A stretch of DNA of 64,000 nucleotides from Undaria pinnatifida (lineage: Eukaryota; Sar; Phaeophyceae; Laminariales; Alariaceae). The notes under the pieces are model-generated. The model did not search any database, was not told the DNA's origin, and worked only from the letters and a program-made list of their open reading frames with translations. Positions 22,701 to 27,480 of the stretch are shown here, piece after piece (position 1 is the stretch's first letter; each line of letters begins with the position of its first letter). The DNA lies in NCBI GenBank assembly GCA_012845835.1, contig JABAKD010000021.1:4118206-4182205 (forward strand), given 5' to 3'. The translations under genes were made by a program, and so were the position numbers.

Positions 22701-22920
22701 AAACCCCCCCCCCCGCCACCACCACAACTCCCACCTGTAACGGAAGCGACTCCATGCCCTCAAAGCCAGGTCCCGCCACGTCCACCACAAGCGGACCAGT
22801 AACGCGGGGCGAGACCTCCCCCGCTTTCGGTCGATCGACATTCACTTCAAACCTAGAGCCACCCAATGCGTGCGACACAGTAGCCGGTGCCCACGCGATA
22901 TCCGCGTCAGGCACGTAAAC
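937..22920 (-). CDS. Myosin heavy chain, motor domain (13 exons, open at both ends)
   Basis: An actin-based ATPase motor that should move along or tether actin filaments in the cytoplasm. The 13 exons sum to 1746 nt (582 codons) with no internal stop, and every junction keeps the frame: phase 0 except exon 6/7 (phase 1) and exon 8/9 (phase 2). In order the protein shows an SH3-like start (residues 1-50), NPYQW (about 112), P-loop GESGAGKT (164-171), switch [11 protein letters not shown], switch II DIFGFE (exon 10), the [11 protein letters not shown] helix and HYAG (exon 13). All ATP-site residues look intact, so the motor is probably functional. Missing: the start codon upstream, and everything after [10 protein letters not shown], beyond the left edge. 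Twelve introns occupy about 92% of the span. The class cannot be set without the tail; the loop sequences resemble stramenopile myosins (inference). Confidence 0.96.
1144..1462 (+). mobile_element. SINE-1, full length
   Basis: A tRNA-derived SINE. The head GTCGCCCCGGTGGCGTATCA holds an A box (GGTGGCGTATCAGG, 1156-1169) and a B box (GAGTTCGAGCC, 1202-1212); the body ends in an A-rich tail with GAAGAAAAAA at 1437-1462. Polymerase III transcription and copying by a LINE are known for the class. In myosin intron 12, antisense to the gene. Confidence 0.85.
1463..2718. other. Rest of myosin intron 12
   Basis: A-rich and purine-rich sequence (1463-1740), a GCAAGC element fragment with CTTTGCAAGCTGCGTAA (1903-1985), G-runs at 2152-2171 and 2502-2526, and the block TTGTTGCTTGCCTTAGTCAT (2181-2200), shared with 3256-3290. 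Nothing else recognised. Confidence 0.5.
2719..2826 (-). CDS. Myosin exon 12: LLDEEC motif
   Basis: Residues 503-538, [20 protein letters not shown] followed by [13 protein letters not shown]. Highly typical ([17 protein letters not shown]). Acceptor CCGTGCAG, donor AAG|GTCAGA, 36 whole codons. Confidence 0.97.
2827..3145. other. Myosin intron 11, with G/T-rich start
   Basis: On the sense (minus) strand the 165 bp after the donor are G- and GGT-rich (plus strand CCACCA, CCCCC at 2980-3130). The 3' end carries a T-rich tract before the acceptor. Confidence 0.6.
3146..3205 (-). CDS. Myosin exon 11 (20 codons)
   Basis: Residues 483-502, [20 protein letters not shown], the family's EYxxEGIxWxxIxFxDN motif in a 60-nt micro-exon. 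Acceptor TTTTTCAG, donor GCG|GTGAGA. Confidence 0.97.
3240..3520 (+). repeat. GGGTTTTCACC repeat copy in myosin intron 10
   Basis: Blocks CATAGCCGTAGTCTT, GGGTTTTCACC and GAGTCGCACGAAGAGTG follow an upstream TTGTTGCTCGCCTTGAGTCA block and G-runs (3326-3355). The rest of the intron (3521-3837) shows no recognised feature beyond a G-run at 3602-3614. Confidence 0.7.
3838..3951 (-). CDS. Myosin exon 10: switch II
   Basis: Residues 445-482: [20 protein letters not shown] then [24 protein letters not shown] is switch II; the rest begins the relay helix. Acceptor GTATTCAG, donor CAG|GTGAGA, 38 whole codons. Confidence 0.98.
3952..4209. other. Myosin intron 9 (258 bp)
   Basis: The shortest intron. 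The sense strand starts with GTGAGTTGG followed by G-rich and GT-rich sequence (plus strand C-runs at 4147-4158) and ends with a T-rich tract before TTCAG. Confidence 0.6.
4210..4387 (-). CDS. Myosin exon 9
   Basis: The split arginine codon and residues 386-444. Contains [14 protein letters not shown] and [19 protein letters not shown], the long helix before switch II, and ends TIDLL. Acceptor TATTGCAG after a T-rich tract, donor CTC|GTGAGT. Confidence 0.97.
4740..5040 (+). repeat. TTAA-MITE-b, three head-to-tail copies
   Basis: Units of roughly 105 bp, each with AGCACCGCGCTCCCGACAT-like, ACAAAACACTTGGAGTTAG and GTTGGAAATGGGTTA words; two junctions read CTTAACCCTTTTAGCAGCG and CTTAACCCTTCTAGCAGCG. 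Sibling copies are at 37212, 38336, 42171 and 62397. Confidence 0.75.
5050..5136 (+). mobile_element. TTAA-MITE
   Basis: Begins TAACGCCTTTACAACTGG and ends GCTCTAAAGGGGTTAA. It sits 15 bp from the donor of exon 8, head-to-tail after the TTAA-MITE-b array, without disturbing splicing. Confidence 0.8.
5152..5282 (-). CDS. Myosin exon 8
   Basis: Residues 342-384 plus two bases: [20 protein letters not shown], then [19 protein letters not shown]. It matches the stretch after VLHLGN that leads to the LxxRT motif. Acceptor CCCTTCAG, donor CAG|GTAGGC. A TTAA-MITE begins only 15 bp inside the following intron. Confidence 0.93.
5320..5460. repeat. CGTCAAGG repeat copy
   Basis: Contains CCGGTCGACGGG, CTGGTTTTAGTATG, CCTTGACGGCTGTCCGTC; related to arrays at 6040-6570, 36170-36595 and 39290-39640. 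In myosin intron 7. Confidence 0.6.
5461..6039. other. Myosin intron 7 segment
   Basis: Mostly unrecognised. 5915-6010 holds a repeat with AAATACGTGGAAATGTGGTGAGC, a T-run and CCATCCGTCGGAGGA, also seen at 10700-10890 and in part at 23180 and 26935. Confidence 0.45.
6040..6570. repeat. CGTCAAGG tandem array
   Basis: At least five degenerate units that share GACGCCAAACTACTAGG, TTTTAGTGTGGAACGATCGG and CCCTTGACCGCTGGACGATT. Spacing is irregular, about 90-160 bp. The self-complementary CCTGACATGATAGATGTCAGG (6151-6171) lies inside. Confidence 0.75.
6571..7331. other. Myosin intron 7 segment
   Basis: An (AT)n microsatellite at 6855-6879 and an outlying unit of the 7.7-8.7 kb array at 7025-7140. 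Direct repeats AAAAGGGGCTCAT at about 6968-7003. Otherwise nothing recognised. Confidence 0.45.
7332..7599. mobile_element. 268-bp foldback element
   Basis: The left arm (7332-7411) is the near-perfect reverse complement of the right arm (7522-7599); both contain CCGATAAAAATAATGTTTGG and TTTGTCGTTCATAGAGAGAA. The centre (7412-7521) is a second, partial inverted duplication of the same arm, so the element was rearranged after or during insertion. Ends are TAAAACAAGTATTATGAGG and its partner. No coding. Confidence 0.85.
7700..8720 (+). repeat. About 200-bp tandem array
   Basis: Five degenerate units with the recurring blocks CGTCACCAATACAACGGAC, CTCGGGCCAAATCATCAAAG, CAACCGTTAGCAAATAAA, AATCAAACGAACCATCAAAC and GAAGACTCTCAGCAGCAA. 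Spacing is about 170-220 bp. Copies differ by indels in A-runs, so the array is old. Confidence 0.8.
8826..8960 (+). repeat. 72-bp direct duplication
   Basis: TCTATTGATCGGTTCGAGGA plus CTAGCGCCAGGAC occurs twice (about 8851 and 8923). The upstream flanks AACTAGGATCATTTT and AAGTAGGATAATTTT also match. Confidence 0.7.
8961..9544. other. Myosin intron 7 segment
   Basis: A/T-rich with several A-runs; one TTCCAGGTATTCC word near 9514. No repeat family or coding segment recognised. Confidence 0.4.
9545..9910 (+). repeat. Three TTAA-MITE copies in tandem
   Basis: Copies at about 9545-9632, 9677-9769 and 9819-9908, each with ACAACTGGAA, TTACTTGGAAT-like and GGGGCTCTAAAGGGGTTAA-like ends. The links between them (GGTTGACCAACCCCTTTGGG, ACTTCAGAGGGGAAAC) are also duplicated, so this is a tandem duplication, not three insertions. 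Confidence 0.8.
10032..10162 (-). CDS. Myosin exon 7, with GC donor
   Basis: Residues 298-341: [20 protein letters not shown] and [13 protein letters not shown], the family's RTRxALDVIG and VLHLGN region. Acceptor TTGGCAG, phase 1. The exon ends CAG|GCAAGC: the intron begins with GC, not GT. The next exon (IAFDEKG) continues the protein exactly at this point, so the GC donor is supported. Confidence 0.94.
10163..11148. other. Myosin intron 6, upstream part
   Basis: C/T-rich stretch (10250-10410), (CAA)n at 10556-10599 and 10775-10810, a TACGTGGAAGTGTGGTGAGC repeat at 10700-10890, and a minus-orientation GCAAGC element fragment at 10985-11140. Confidence 0.55.
11149..11373 (-). mobile_element. 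SINE-1, 5'-truncated
   Basis: Keeps the T-run (tail complement) and body blocks CAGCTTCTGGACAA, TTGCCTTCAATTTTTATCGC and CGCAAGTCAATTTGTG, but loses the tRNA head after TTTATACGAGTG. 5' truncation is usual for LINE-mobilised copies. Confidence 0.8.
11481..11557 (+). mobile_element. TTAA-MITE
   Basis: From CTTAACGCCTTCACAACT to GGGGCTCTGAAGGGGTCA; the right TTAA has mutated. A small deletion removed the GGAAACCCG block. Confidence 0.7.
11915..12011 (-). CDS. Myosin exon 6
   Basis: Residues 266-297 plus the first base of a split glycine codon: [14 protein letters not shown] and [12 protein letters not shown]. This follows YHIFYQ exactly as in other myosins (YHIFYQLLAGA-type). Acceptor GTTTCAG; the donor AAG|GTGCGG was chosen because it alone gives the phase (1) needed by exon 7. 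Reading on meets a stop about 24 nt later. Confidence 0.9.
12083..12345. repeat. (GGGA)n microsatellite before the exon 6 acceptor
   Basis: About 65 GGGA units with rare GGGT and GGAC variants. On the myosin sense strand this is (TCCC)n, a 260-bp polypyrimidine run that starts 71 nt upstream of the exon 6 acceptor. All open reading frames across it are artefacts of the repeat. Confidence 0.95.
12540..12725 (+). repeat. GCAAGC-type fragments
   Basis: AAGACGTCAGCTGTGAGTTT (12551-12570), GCAGCTTTCCAAGATGAGCA and CCCACAGCTGACGTGTTTAG mark two facing partial copies with an inverted arrangement. Confidence 0.5.
12893..13730. repeat. 32-bp satellite array
   Basis: About 26 units of consensus AAGGCGGTCTGAGTAAGGCG plus GTATCCCGATAT. 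Variants recur in blocks (TATAATTCGG, TCTCCCACTAAGG, CCCTATATAAGG), a hint of higher-order duplication. It runs directly into a GCGG element (13727-13875) with the same words. In myosin intron 5. Confidence 0.92.
13727..13875. mobile_element. GCGG element
   Basis: CGGCGTCCCGATACAAGGCG, then GGTCACGATCGCCTGGCGCG, GGGGATTGCAATC and GCGGCTTCCCCAAATTAAGC. Matches 14295-14425, 23566-23728 and 38865-39245. Non-coding. Confidence 0.7.
14061..14190 (+). repeat. 65-bp perfect tandem duplication
   Basis: CCTCACTGGTGGACCTCCTA and the following 45 bases, ending CCCCTACGGTC, occur twice in a row (starts 14061 and 14126) with no mismatch seen, so recent. Confidence 0.9.
14225..14430. repeat. GCGG element plus TTGTTGTTCTCACATTAACTC word
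   Basis: 14237-14300 holds the short dispersed repeat with TTCTCACATTAACTC and GTCCGTGGTCACA (also near 39825, 45640, 52030 and 52690). 14295-14425 is a GCGG element that ends in CACACCACCGCCTTCC. Confidence 0.65.
14815..14895 (-). pseudogene. Decayed copy of the 3' end of myosin exon 5
   Basis: Translates in part as [20 protein letters not shown] then Q, against [20 protein letters not shown] then Q in exon 5. The donor position reads GACCC instead of GTGAG, so it cannot act as a donor there. A host exon fragment copied into its own intron, 734 bp from the original. Confidence 0.85.
14985..15375 (+). repeat. About 98-bp tandem array of intron-start sequence
   Basis: Four units with CTATGCCAAAATAACTGC, ATAAACATTGCAGC, TTAAAACGGGCCT and GAACTGCTACGAACATCGC. 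The same series precedes true exon 5 on the plus strand (15541-15620), so these are amplified copies of the start of intron 5. Confidence 0.8.
15402..15476 (-). pseudogene. Second decayed copy of exon 5's 3' end
   Basis: Shares ATCCGAGTGG, TGGTGTCGCACGCGA and CCACGTATTTTGCTG with exon 5 but has a short deletion, a small insertion and GG in place of the donor GT. It lies 227 bp from the true exon end. Confidence 0.8.
15629..15835 (-). CDS. Myosin exon 5: switch I
   Basis: Residues 197-265: [16 protein letters not shown], then [10 protein letters not shown] (switch I, which contacts the gamma phosphate and magnesium), then [22 protein letters not shown], written here only in part as family landmarks. 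Acceptor CTAACAG, donor CAG|GTGAGG. Two broken copies of its 3' part lie in the next intron (15402-15476 and 14815-14895). Confidence 0.98.
15838..16260 (+). repeat. Cryptic GGTCGGTAAA repeat
   Basis: About 30 loosely spaced GGTCGGTAAA-like words in both spellings (TCGGTAAATTG, GGTCGGAAAACCGGTCG). Adjacent to exon 5 in intron 4. Confidence 0.65.
16620..17165. repeat. (CAG)n microsatellite cluster
   Basis: Near-pure CAG/GCA tracts at 16634-16735, 16784-16850 and 16985-17165. The myosin pre-mRNA would carry CUG repeats here. ORFs of poly-Ser, poly-Ala or poly-Leu across it are repeat artefacts. Confidence 0.92.
17166..17920. other. Myosin intron 4 segment
   Basis: (CAC)n at 17526-17570 and a C-run at 17736-17745. 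Otherwise no repeat family or coding segment recognised. Confidence 0.45.
17921..18431. mobile_element. 511-bp non-autonomous DNA element with CGCATAA words
   Basis: 19-bp terminal inverted repeats with one mismatch (17921-17939, AGGCTTTGACCCAATAAGC; 18413-18431). Inside, the word CGCATAA or GCATAA recurs at least six times near both ends, as subterminal transposase-binding repeats do in hAT-like elements. No ORF. Family assignment is inference. Confidence 0.7.
18640..19490. repeat. CCACCA-rich tract at the start of intron 4
   Basis: About 850 bp in which the sense strand is almost wholly G and T (GGTGGT, GGGGTGG), with pure (CAC)n at 19341-19384 on the plus strand. It begins right at the exon 4 donor. 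Long His/Pro-rich ORFs here are artefacts. Confidence 0.85.
19501..19614 (-). CDS. Myosin exon 4: P-loop
   Basis: Residues 159-196. Holds [17 protein letters not shown], the Walker A nucleotide loop, then the helix [12 protein letters not shown] and a short loop 1 ([10 protein letters not shown]). Acceptor TTCACAG, donor AAG|GTGAGA, 38 whole codons. Confidence 0.98.
19720..20076. repeat. CACCA-rich intron 3
   Basis: Almost all of intron 3 is imperfect (CACCAA/CACCAC)n on the plus strand, so G/T-rich on the sense strand from the exon 3 donor onward. Confidence 0.85.
20077..20187 (-). CDS. Myosin exon 3: SPHVYA segment
   Basis: Residues 122-158, with [13 protein letters not shown] and ending GVNQ, just before the P-loop strand. 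Acceptor CTTTTCAG, donor CAG|GTTAGG. Joins exon 4 to read [11 protein letters not shown], which fixes both splice sites. Confidence 0.95.
20605..20790 (-). repeat. GGGTTTTCACC repeat copy (minus)
   Basis: TTGGTGAAAACCCGATGTGC, CCGTCACGGCATAGTAGGGA and TGCATGGCC-side words match the reverse of 3355-3520; a related block GCGAGAGCTTATGGTCATAC follows at 20749. In myosin intron 2, which otherwise shows only G-runs and (TA)n near 21057. Confidence 0.65.
21081..21257 (-). CDS. Myosin exon 2: NPYQW region
   Basis: Residues 63-121, with [19 protein letters not shown] followed by [20 protein letters not shown]. These are the canonical motor segments that lead to the purine-binding NPxxW loop. Acceptor GTTTGGCAG, donor AAG|GTACGAG, 59 whole codons. 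Confidence 0.96.
21345..22188. repeat. C-rich/CCACCC intron 1 with scraps of exon 1
   Basis: (CAC)n at 21403-21454, then C/A-rich sequence on the plus strand. Short words from the exon 1 3' end recur: AACGGTAGCGACA (21725), GTAACGGTAATGACTCCATG (21755-21774), TAACGGTACC (21829) and AAGGTAGCGACTGCA (21976). Confidence 0.7.
22189..22273 (-). pseudogene. Decayed copy of the 3' half of myosin exon 1
   Basis: About 85 bp matching 22737-22822 with roughly ten differences and small indels; for instance GGAAGCGACTCCATGCCCT is shared exactly. The donor site reads CAG|ATGGGG instead of CAG|GTGGGA, so it is dead. It lies 546 bp downstream of the true exon end. Confidence 0.85.
22274..22734. repeat. C-rich degenerate CCCTA/CCCCA tract
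   Basis: Imperfect CCCTAACCC and CCCCACC words and C-runs; the sense strand is G-rich from the exon 1 donor. It partly resembles degenerate telomeric sequence but is probably simple-sequence expansion. Confidence 0.65.
22735..22920 (-). CDS. Myosin exon 1 (first visible): SH3-like start
   Basis: Encodes residues 1-62 from [10 protein letters not shown] to ESLPLQ. The VxVPDxxxxWxPA pattern is the usual entry to the myosin N-terminal SH3-like subdomain. Acceptor CTATAG precedes it and donor CAG|GTGGGAG follows; both phases are 0. It is not the first coding exon, because there is no ATG in frame at its start. Decayed copies of its 3' half sit in the next intron, most clearly at 22189-22273. Confidence 0.9.
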
Positions 22921-23565
22921 CTATAGACATAACGCAGGGAGAGGAGTAAATGTACACGAGAGGGATAAAGGGGGGGGGGGAGGGGGGGGGCGGGGGCAAG
23001 GGGTACGAAAAAACAAATACGAAAGGGGGAAGGGAGGCGGGGGAGGCGGGAAGGAGGGGGGGGGGGCACACGTAAGGGGCCGCGAGAGGGGGGGGGCGGC
23101 AAGGAGTAGGGGGGGGGAAGGCGTAAGTACACATATTTCGTTGTACCAGGTGTCACATGAAGCTGCACACTGGCGTTACATTACAGTTCCGCCGGAGGAT
23201 GAAAAAAAAAAAAAAAAAAAAAAAATACACTGTAAATAGAAGCTGAGACCCTGTACCACCGTGCATGGCAACCCTTGCTGCCAAAGCTACCAATTAGAAC
23301 AGCACTGGGCCGCAAGCCAAAACCACGGAACCACAACCAACAAACAAAAACAGTCTGTTTTGCAACGAACAAAACAAGTATTTTCGCAACAATCGAAACC
23401 GGTCTGACGCAACTTGCATACACACCAACAAATCTATAATATAGATAACAAGTGCTCCCTTGCGAAAAACTAGAAGAAAAAAAAAATCGTGAACTCAAGC
23501 AAAATATGCCAGGTGACATGGCACAATTCCCCTTGACAGACGGCAGTTGTCCAAGTTGTAGGGAT
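22921..23565. other. Immediately upstream of visible myosin exon 1
   Basis: G-run-rich 22965-23125, a TACCAGGTGTCACATG word at 23145, a poly-A run (23198-23225) after TTCCGCCGGAGGATG, and unrecognised sequence. No promoter can be called, because the start codon exon is not known. Confidence 0.4.
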
Positions 23566-23728
23566 CCCTCAATAAGGCGGTATCCCGACACAAGGCGGGC
23601 AAAATCGATTGGCGCGACCAGGGAATTTCACTCATAAAAACGTGGAACGAATAAGGCGGCTTCCCCCAATAAGGCGGTCACACTGCTCTCGCACACGACG
23701 GCCTTGCCGGGGGACTGACCCCCACCGC
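23566..23728. mobile_element. GCGG element
   Basis: AATAAGGCGGTATCCCGACA, then GATTGGCGCGACCAGGGAAT, AATAAGGCGGCTTCCCCC and a right end near GCACACGACGGCCTTG. Preceded by AGGGATCCCTC, the outer word of the GTCCCTC family. 23740-23850 is a CGTCAAGG repeat copy. Confidence 0.7.
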
Positions 23729-23892
23729 CTTGACTGACGCCAAACTACTAGGTTCTAGTGTGAAACGCTTGGTTTGACACCCTTGACCGCTGGACGTGTG
23801 TTCTTGACGGACCCGTCTTCTGGCAGGGACATAGAGGTATCAAGGTATACCACTTTTTGGCTCAATCTTTTTTGGGACGACGGCGCTCCTTA

Positions 23893-24207
23893 ACCGGTCG
23901 CCCCGGTGGCGTATCAGGTTATCCTCGAGCCTGGTATAGGTCAGTTTCGTGAGTTCGAGCGCCGAGTGCATACTCGTATAAATTCGTGGGGACTTCTTCT
24001 TGTGCACAAAATGACTTGCGGAAAGCGCGAGAGCGTGATTTAGCAACACTCGATGAAAAATCGACGAGCAGTGGGACTGCTGAACCCTATGCGCGATAAA
24101 AATTGAAGGCAAGGACGGGGGGGGAGAAGGGACGACACCTGCTGTGACCACGGTCTTGTCCAGAAGCTGGAAAAGTGTAAGTGTGAAGAAAAAAAAAAAA
24201 AAAAAAT
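23893..24207 (+). mobile_element. SINE-1, near full length
   Basis: Complete head (CCCCGGTGGCGTATCAGG) and body; the A tail is 24189-24207. A small deletion just after the B box removed CCCC. Followed directly by a degraded TTAA-MITE (24207-24290, minus). Confidence 0.85.
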
Positions 24208-24290
24208 TACAGCCCCAAACTCCTCCCCATGCTAATTCCTAGTAAAATTTTCCCCAAAAGGGTTTCCACTTGTAAAAGGCGCTATAACCC

Positions 24291-25144
24291 ATAACCGTCC
24301 GAATTCTCATCATTGCTTTGCAAATGTTTGGTATGTATAACTAAGGCATGGGATGGTTGTTCGGGTATCATAGCATCTAATTTTTACCGGATCACCTCAA
24401 GCGAAGAGTCTCGGACAATAATTGGTGCACCATGCGTCCTGCCTCGCGAAACGTTGGCGAACCTGTACGAGGCTCTCGGAAAAAGAATGCGGTTCTCTAA
24501 GGCCTCGTGTTTCCAACGTCGAAGTGGAGGCGTTTCTGTCTCTTCTACTACAGCCAAAAAAATCGCATATTGCGCCCGTGGCCCCTTTAGGAGACACACT
24601 TGGAAATAGTGCGGGATATTGTTGGCAGTAGCAGAAGGGACATAAACGCTTCATTTCGAAGTTGGAAACCTCCCATTTATACGTGCGTTCGAATGGGGGT
24701 CAAGGAAAGTAAACGCCTCAATTTCGAAGTGGGAAACCTCCCGGTTTACGTACGTTCAAAAGGGAGCGATAGACATACATGCCCTACCGCAAGTTTTTTC
24801 GGTAGCGGTGGAAATACAAGGTTTGCTGATAAACCAGGGTACTACTTACTCATGTGCCTGGCGTGTATACATCTTATCAAACCCAAACACGTTACAAAAA
24901 CGTAATCGTGATATTAGCAGAAGGATAATGAAATTGATCTCTTTTCTACAAACAGGTTAAAAAATCAAATCTCGAACGCACAGTTAGTACTACTGCTGTA
25001 CCGGGTACTGATAAACGTATAAATATGTTGGCGCTTGCACGAGAGCAGCCGAAGGCTCCGATTTAGACCAGGTTTTGATCCGTCTTCCAAATAACCCGAG
25101 CTGAGGTCCACTTCTCGGCGCGCTGTTTCCTGGAAGTGCCTCAC
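24291..25144. other. Mostly unique sequence
   Basis: A degenerate duplication at 24640-24770 (TTCGAAGTTGGAAACCTCCC and TTCGAAGTGGGAAACCTCCC, 73 bp apart), with a third related block at about 24505-24525. Otherwise no feature recognised. Confidence 0.45.
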
Positions 25145-25200
25145 CTTGCTCGACTCTCTCAACCTTGCCGGGGTTGGCGTCGGTCGTGCTCGCGTTGCCT
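25145..25200 (-). CDS. Candidate upstream myosin exon
   Basis: A 56-nt segment in a GC-rich patch, with acceptor CACAGCAG and a strong donor CAAG|GTGAGG. In phase 0 at its 3' end it reads ATRARPTPTPARLRESSK, so that the join to exon 1 would be RESSK|VYVPDAD, a plausible lead into the SH3-like fold (xSKVWVxD in other myosins). It carries no ATG and needs one base from a still earlier exon. The frame GNASTTDANPGKVERVEQ is also open but does not join exon 1. cDNA is needed to settle it. Confidence 0.35.
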
Positions 25201-25388
25201 CTGCTGTGTTTTTTTCTATTTTAGTAAAAAAATATCGAATTATCTATACTATTTGTAGTTGACGTCCCTTGTTGCTGTGGTTCATTGCACCTGGTTAACA
25301 GTCATTTTGATGTACAGCCTCGATTTACCTATAATCCTATACTCATAATACATACCAGGTATAATGCATCCTCGAAAATTACAGGCAT

Positions 25389-25773
25389 GCGTGGAGCCGA
25401 GGCGGGGCGGCAGCCCGCCGAGGCCCGCCTCCCGCCGAGGCGAAGCTCCTATAATACAGCACATCGCGCGGGAAACTCGCGTGGTATCCCCCGCTCTCGT
25501 CCAGTTCTTCGATCAGTTTCCCGACGGAAACGCTGTTGCTAGTGACTGGGTTTACACACGTTAGTTGATCTTCGACGGTTTTTACCGCGATCCCACGAAA
25601 TCATCGAAGATCAACTGTTTGGCGTGTGTAAACCCAGATAGCACCAGCGTTTTCATCGGGGAACTGATCGCAAGAACAGTACGAGAACGGGAGACCACGT
25701 GAGTTTCCCGAGCGCGATGTGCTGTATGATGGGGGCTTCGCCGCGGCGGGCTGCCGCCCGCCTTGGCTCCGCG
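25389..25773. mobile_element. 385-bp foldback with about 185-bp arms
   Basis: The left arm (25389-25577) and right arm (25604-25773) are inverted copies with indels; shared words are ATACAGCACATCGCGC, GGGTTTACACACG and GTTGATCTTCGA. The outer part is GC-rich (GGGCGGCAGCCCGCCG). The spacer is about 26 bp. No ORF of note. Confidence 0.85.
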
Positions 25774-25779
25774 CACGAC

Positions 25780-26160
25780 CACTTGAGTTTCCCGAGCGCG
25801 ATGTGCTGTGTTACGCACTGCAAATACTACTGCTGTACCAGATGTACCAGGTATTATTTTCCCAAGTTAAACTCCGTGTACGTTTGTCCTCAAAATGTGC
25901 GTGCAGTTGCATGGTGGTTTCGGAAAAAAAACCTCGTCCAGGCCAATTCATGGACGAATTGCTCGGCGTTTCTCCCGAGCGCGATGTGCTGTGTTACGCA
26001 CTGCTAATACTACTGCTGTACCAGGTAGACATGGTATTATTTTCCCAAAAGTAAAACTCCGCGTACGTTTGTCGCCAAAACGTGCGTGTAGTTTCATGGT
26101 GGTGTCGGGAAAAGAACTCGTCCAGGCCATTCCATAGACGCATTGCTCGGCGTTTCTACG
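25780..26160 (+). repeat. 183-bp tandem duplication
   Basis: TTTCCCGAGCGCGATGTGCT, then TACTACTGCTGTACCAG, TATTATTTTCCCAA and TTGCTCGGCGTTTCT, occurs twice (about 25790 and 25973). The first block is also the edge of the neighbouring foldback arm, so the array grew from the foldback end. Confidence 0.85.
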
Positions 26161-26376
26161 CCTCCCCCTTGGCCAGAAAATATACTTGGTATCGTAGAAG
26201 GACAATTCTATGGGTCGTGTGTGCTTTCAAAGCACAGCATCCACGAAAAAAAAAAAAAAAAATGTCAGTTACAGCCGTAAGGGAGCATCAAAGCCATGCA
26301 TGCACCCGTACCCGAAGTATTGCATTTCTTGCACTTTTATATACACACCCTGAACCCACCACCCTCTATTCTTATC

Positions 26377-26463
26377 GGGCTTTAGACCCCCCGAACCCCT
26401 CCCTATACTATATTCAAGTAATTTGTCCCCACAAACGGGTTTCCAGTTGTAAAAGCGTTAAGG
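26377..26463 (-). mobile_element. TTAA-MITE
   Basis: From TTTAGACCCCCCGAACCCC to GTTGTAAAAGCGTTAA. Minus orientation; only the right TTAA is kept. Confidence 0.7.
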
Positions 26464-26965
26464 CTTTGCTTTAGGCTTCTGGTCGGCTTGGAACCTGGTA
26501 CCAGGTATATCGGTATACTACTAGGAGTTTACTCTATAAAAATATTCAAAACGGCGTCAGCTTTGAGTTCGACGAATTTAGGGTCGATACTAATATTTGC
26601 AAGCTGCGTACTACATCGATCGCCCGTTTTGAGTTTTGAGTAAGACTTCGCGAGTCAGAACCTGATACAAGATGACATTATATTACACTATTGACACTTA
26701 CCACATCAATCGTCTGTGTATCTAATAATAACAACAACAACAACAACAACAACAACAATAACGAAAATGCTCATCTATTTAATAGGGGTGCGCGTTCTTA
26801 CCGTCGTAGTACGTCAGTAGATACACGTAAAACAAGAAGAAAAAAAAAAAGCAAACCAAAAAACATACCCAGAACACCCCGGGGGTGCGTCTCTGCCGTG
26901 CACCCCTGTCCAAACTATTCTCATGTTTTATTGTTCATCCTCCGGCGGAAGGGGAAAAACAAAGC
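26464..26965. other. Short repeats and (AAC)n
   Basis: The nested word ACCTGGTACCAGGTATA (26494-26510), a GCAAGC element fragment (26540-26645) and (AAC)n at 26724-26760. Confidence 0.5.
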
Positions 26966-27055
26966 TTAACCCCTTCACAACTGGAAACCCGTTTTTGGGG
27001 ACAAAATTACTTGGAATTAGTATCGGGAGGGGTTCGGGGGCTGTAAAGGGGTTAA
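26966..27055 (+). mobile_element. TTAA-MITE, best preserved
   Basis: 82 bp (26970-27051) between two TTAA tetranucleotides; ends TTAACCCCTTCACAACTGG and GTAAAGGGGTTAA. A TTAA duplication with CCC-starting ends is the known signature of piggyBac-type elements, so this may be a piggyBac-mobilised MITE (inference). Confidence 0.88.
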
Positions 27056-27297
27056 GCTCACCACACTTCCCCGTAATTCATACGAGTACACGTCGTGTGT
27101 CGATTTAACTCCATTACATTCGCAATCCAGCTGGTTTTCTGGCGTGTCCTTCAGTTCCCGTGATAGCGATACCGCGAGCTGTTCCTACCAGCGGTACCCG
27201 TTACTACTCCGGCACTCAAAGCATCCGATTTTACATACACACCCTAACCGCACAGCACCCCTTACGGTCATTGGCTGGTATTATAAAAAGAAAAAAA

Positions 27298-27301
27298 CAG
27301 C

Positions 27302-27363
<62 letters not shown>

Positions 27364-27480
27364 AACAACAACAACAAGAACAAGAACACAACAAGAACAA
27401 CAACAACAACAAGAACAACAACAACAACAACAACGACAAGGACAACAACAAACACAAGAACAACAAGAACAACAACAACA
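27298..27480. repeat. (AAC)n microsatellite
   Basis: About 60 AAC units with AAG interruptions after 27375. Gln/Asn/Thr-rich ORFs here are artefacts. Confidence 0.95.
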
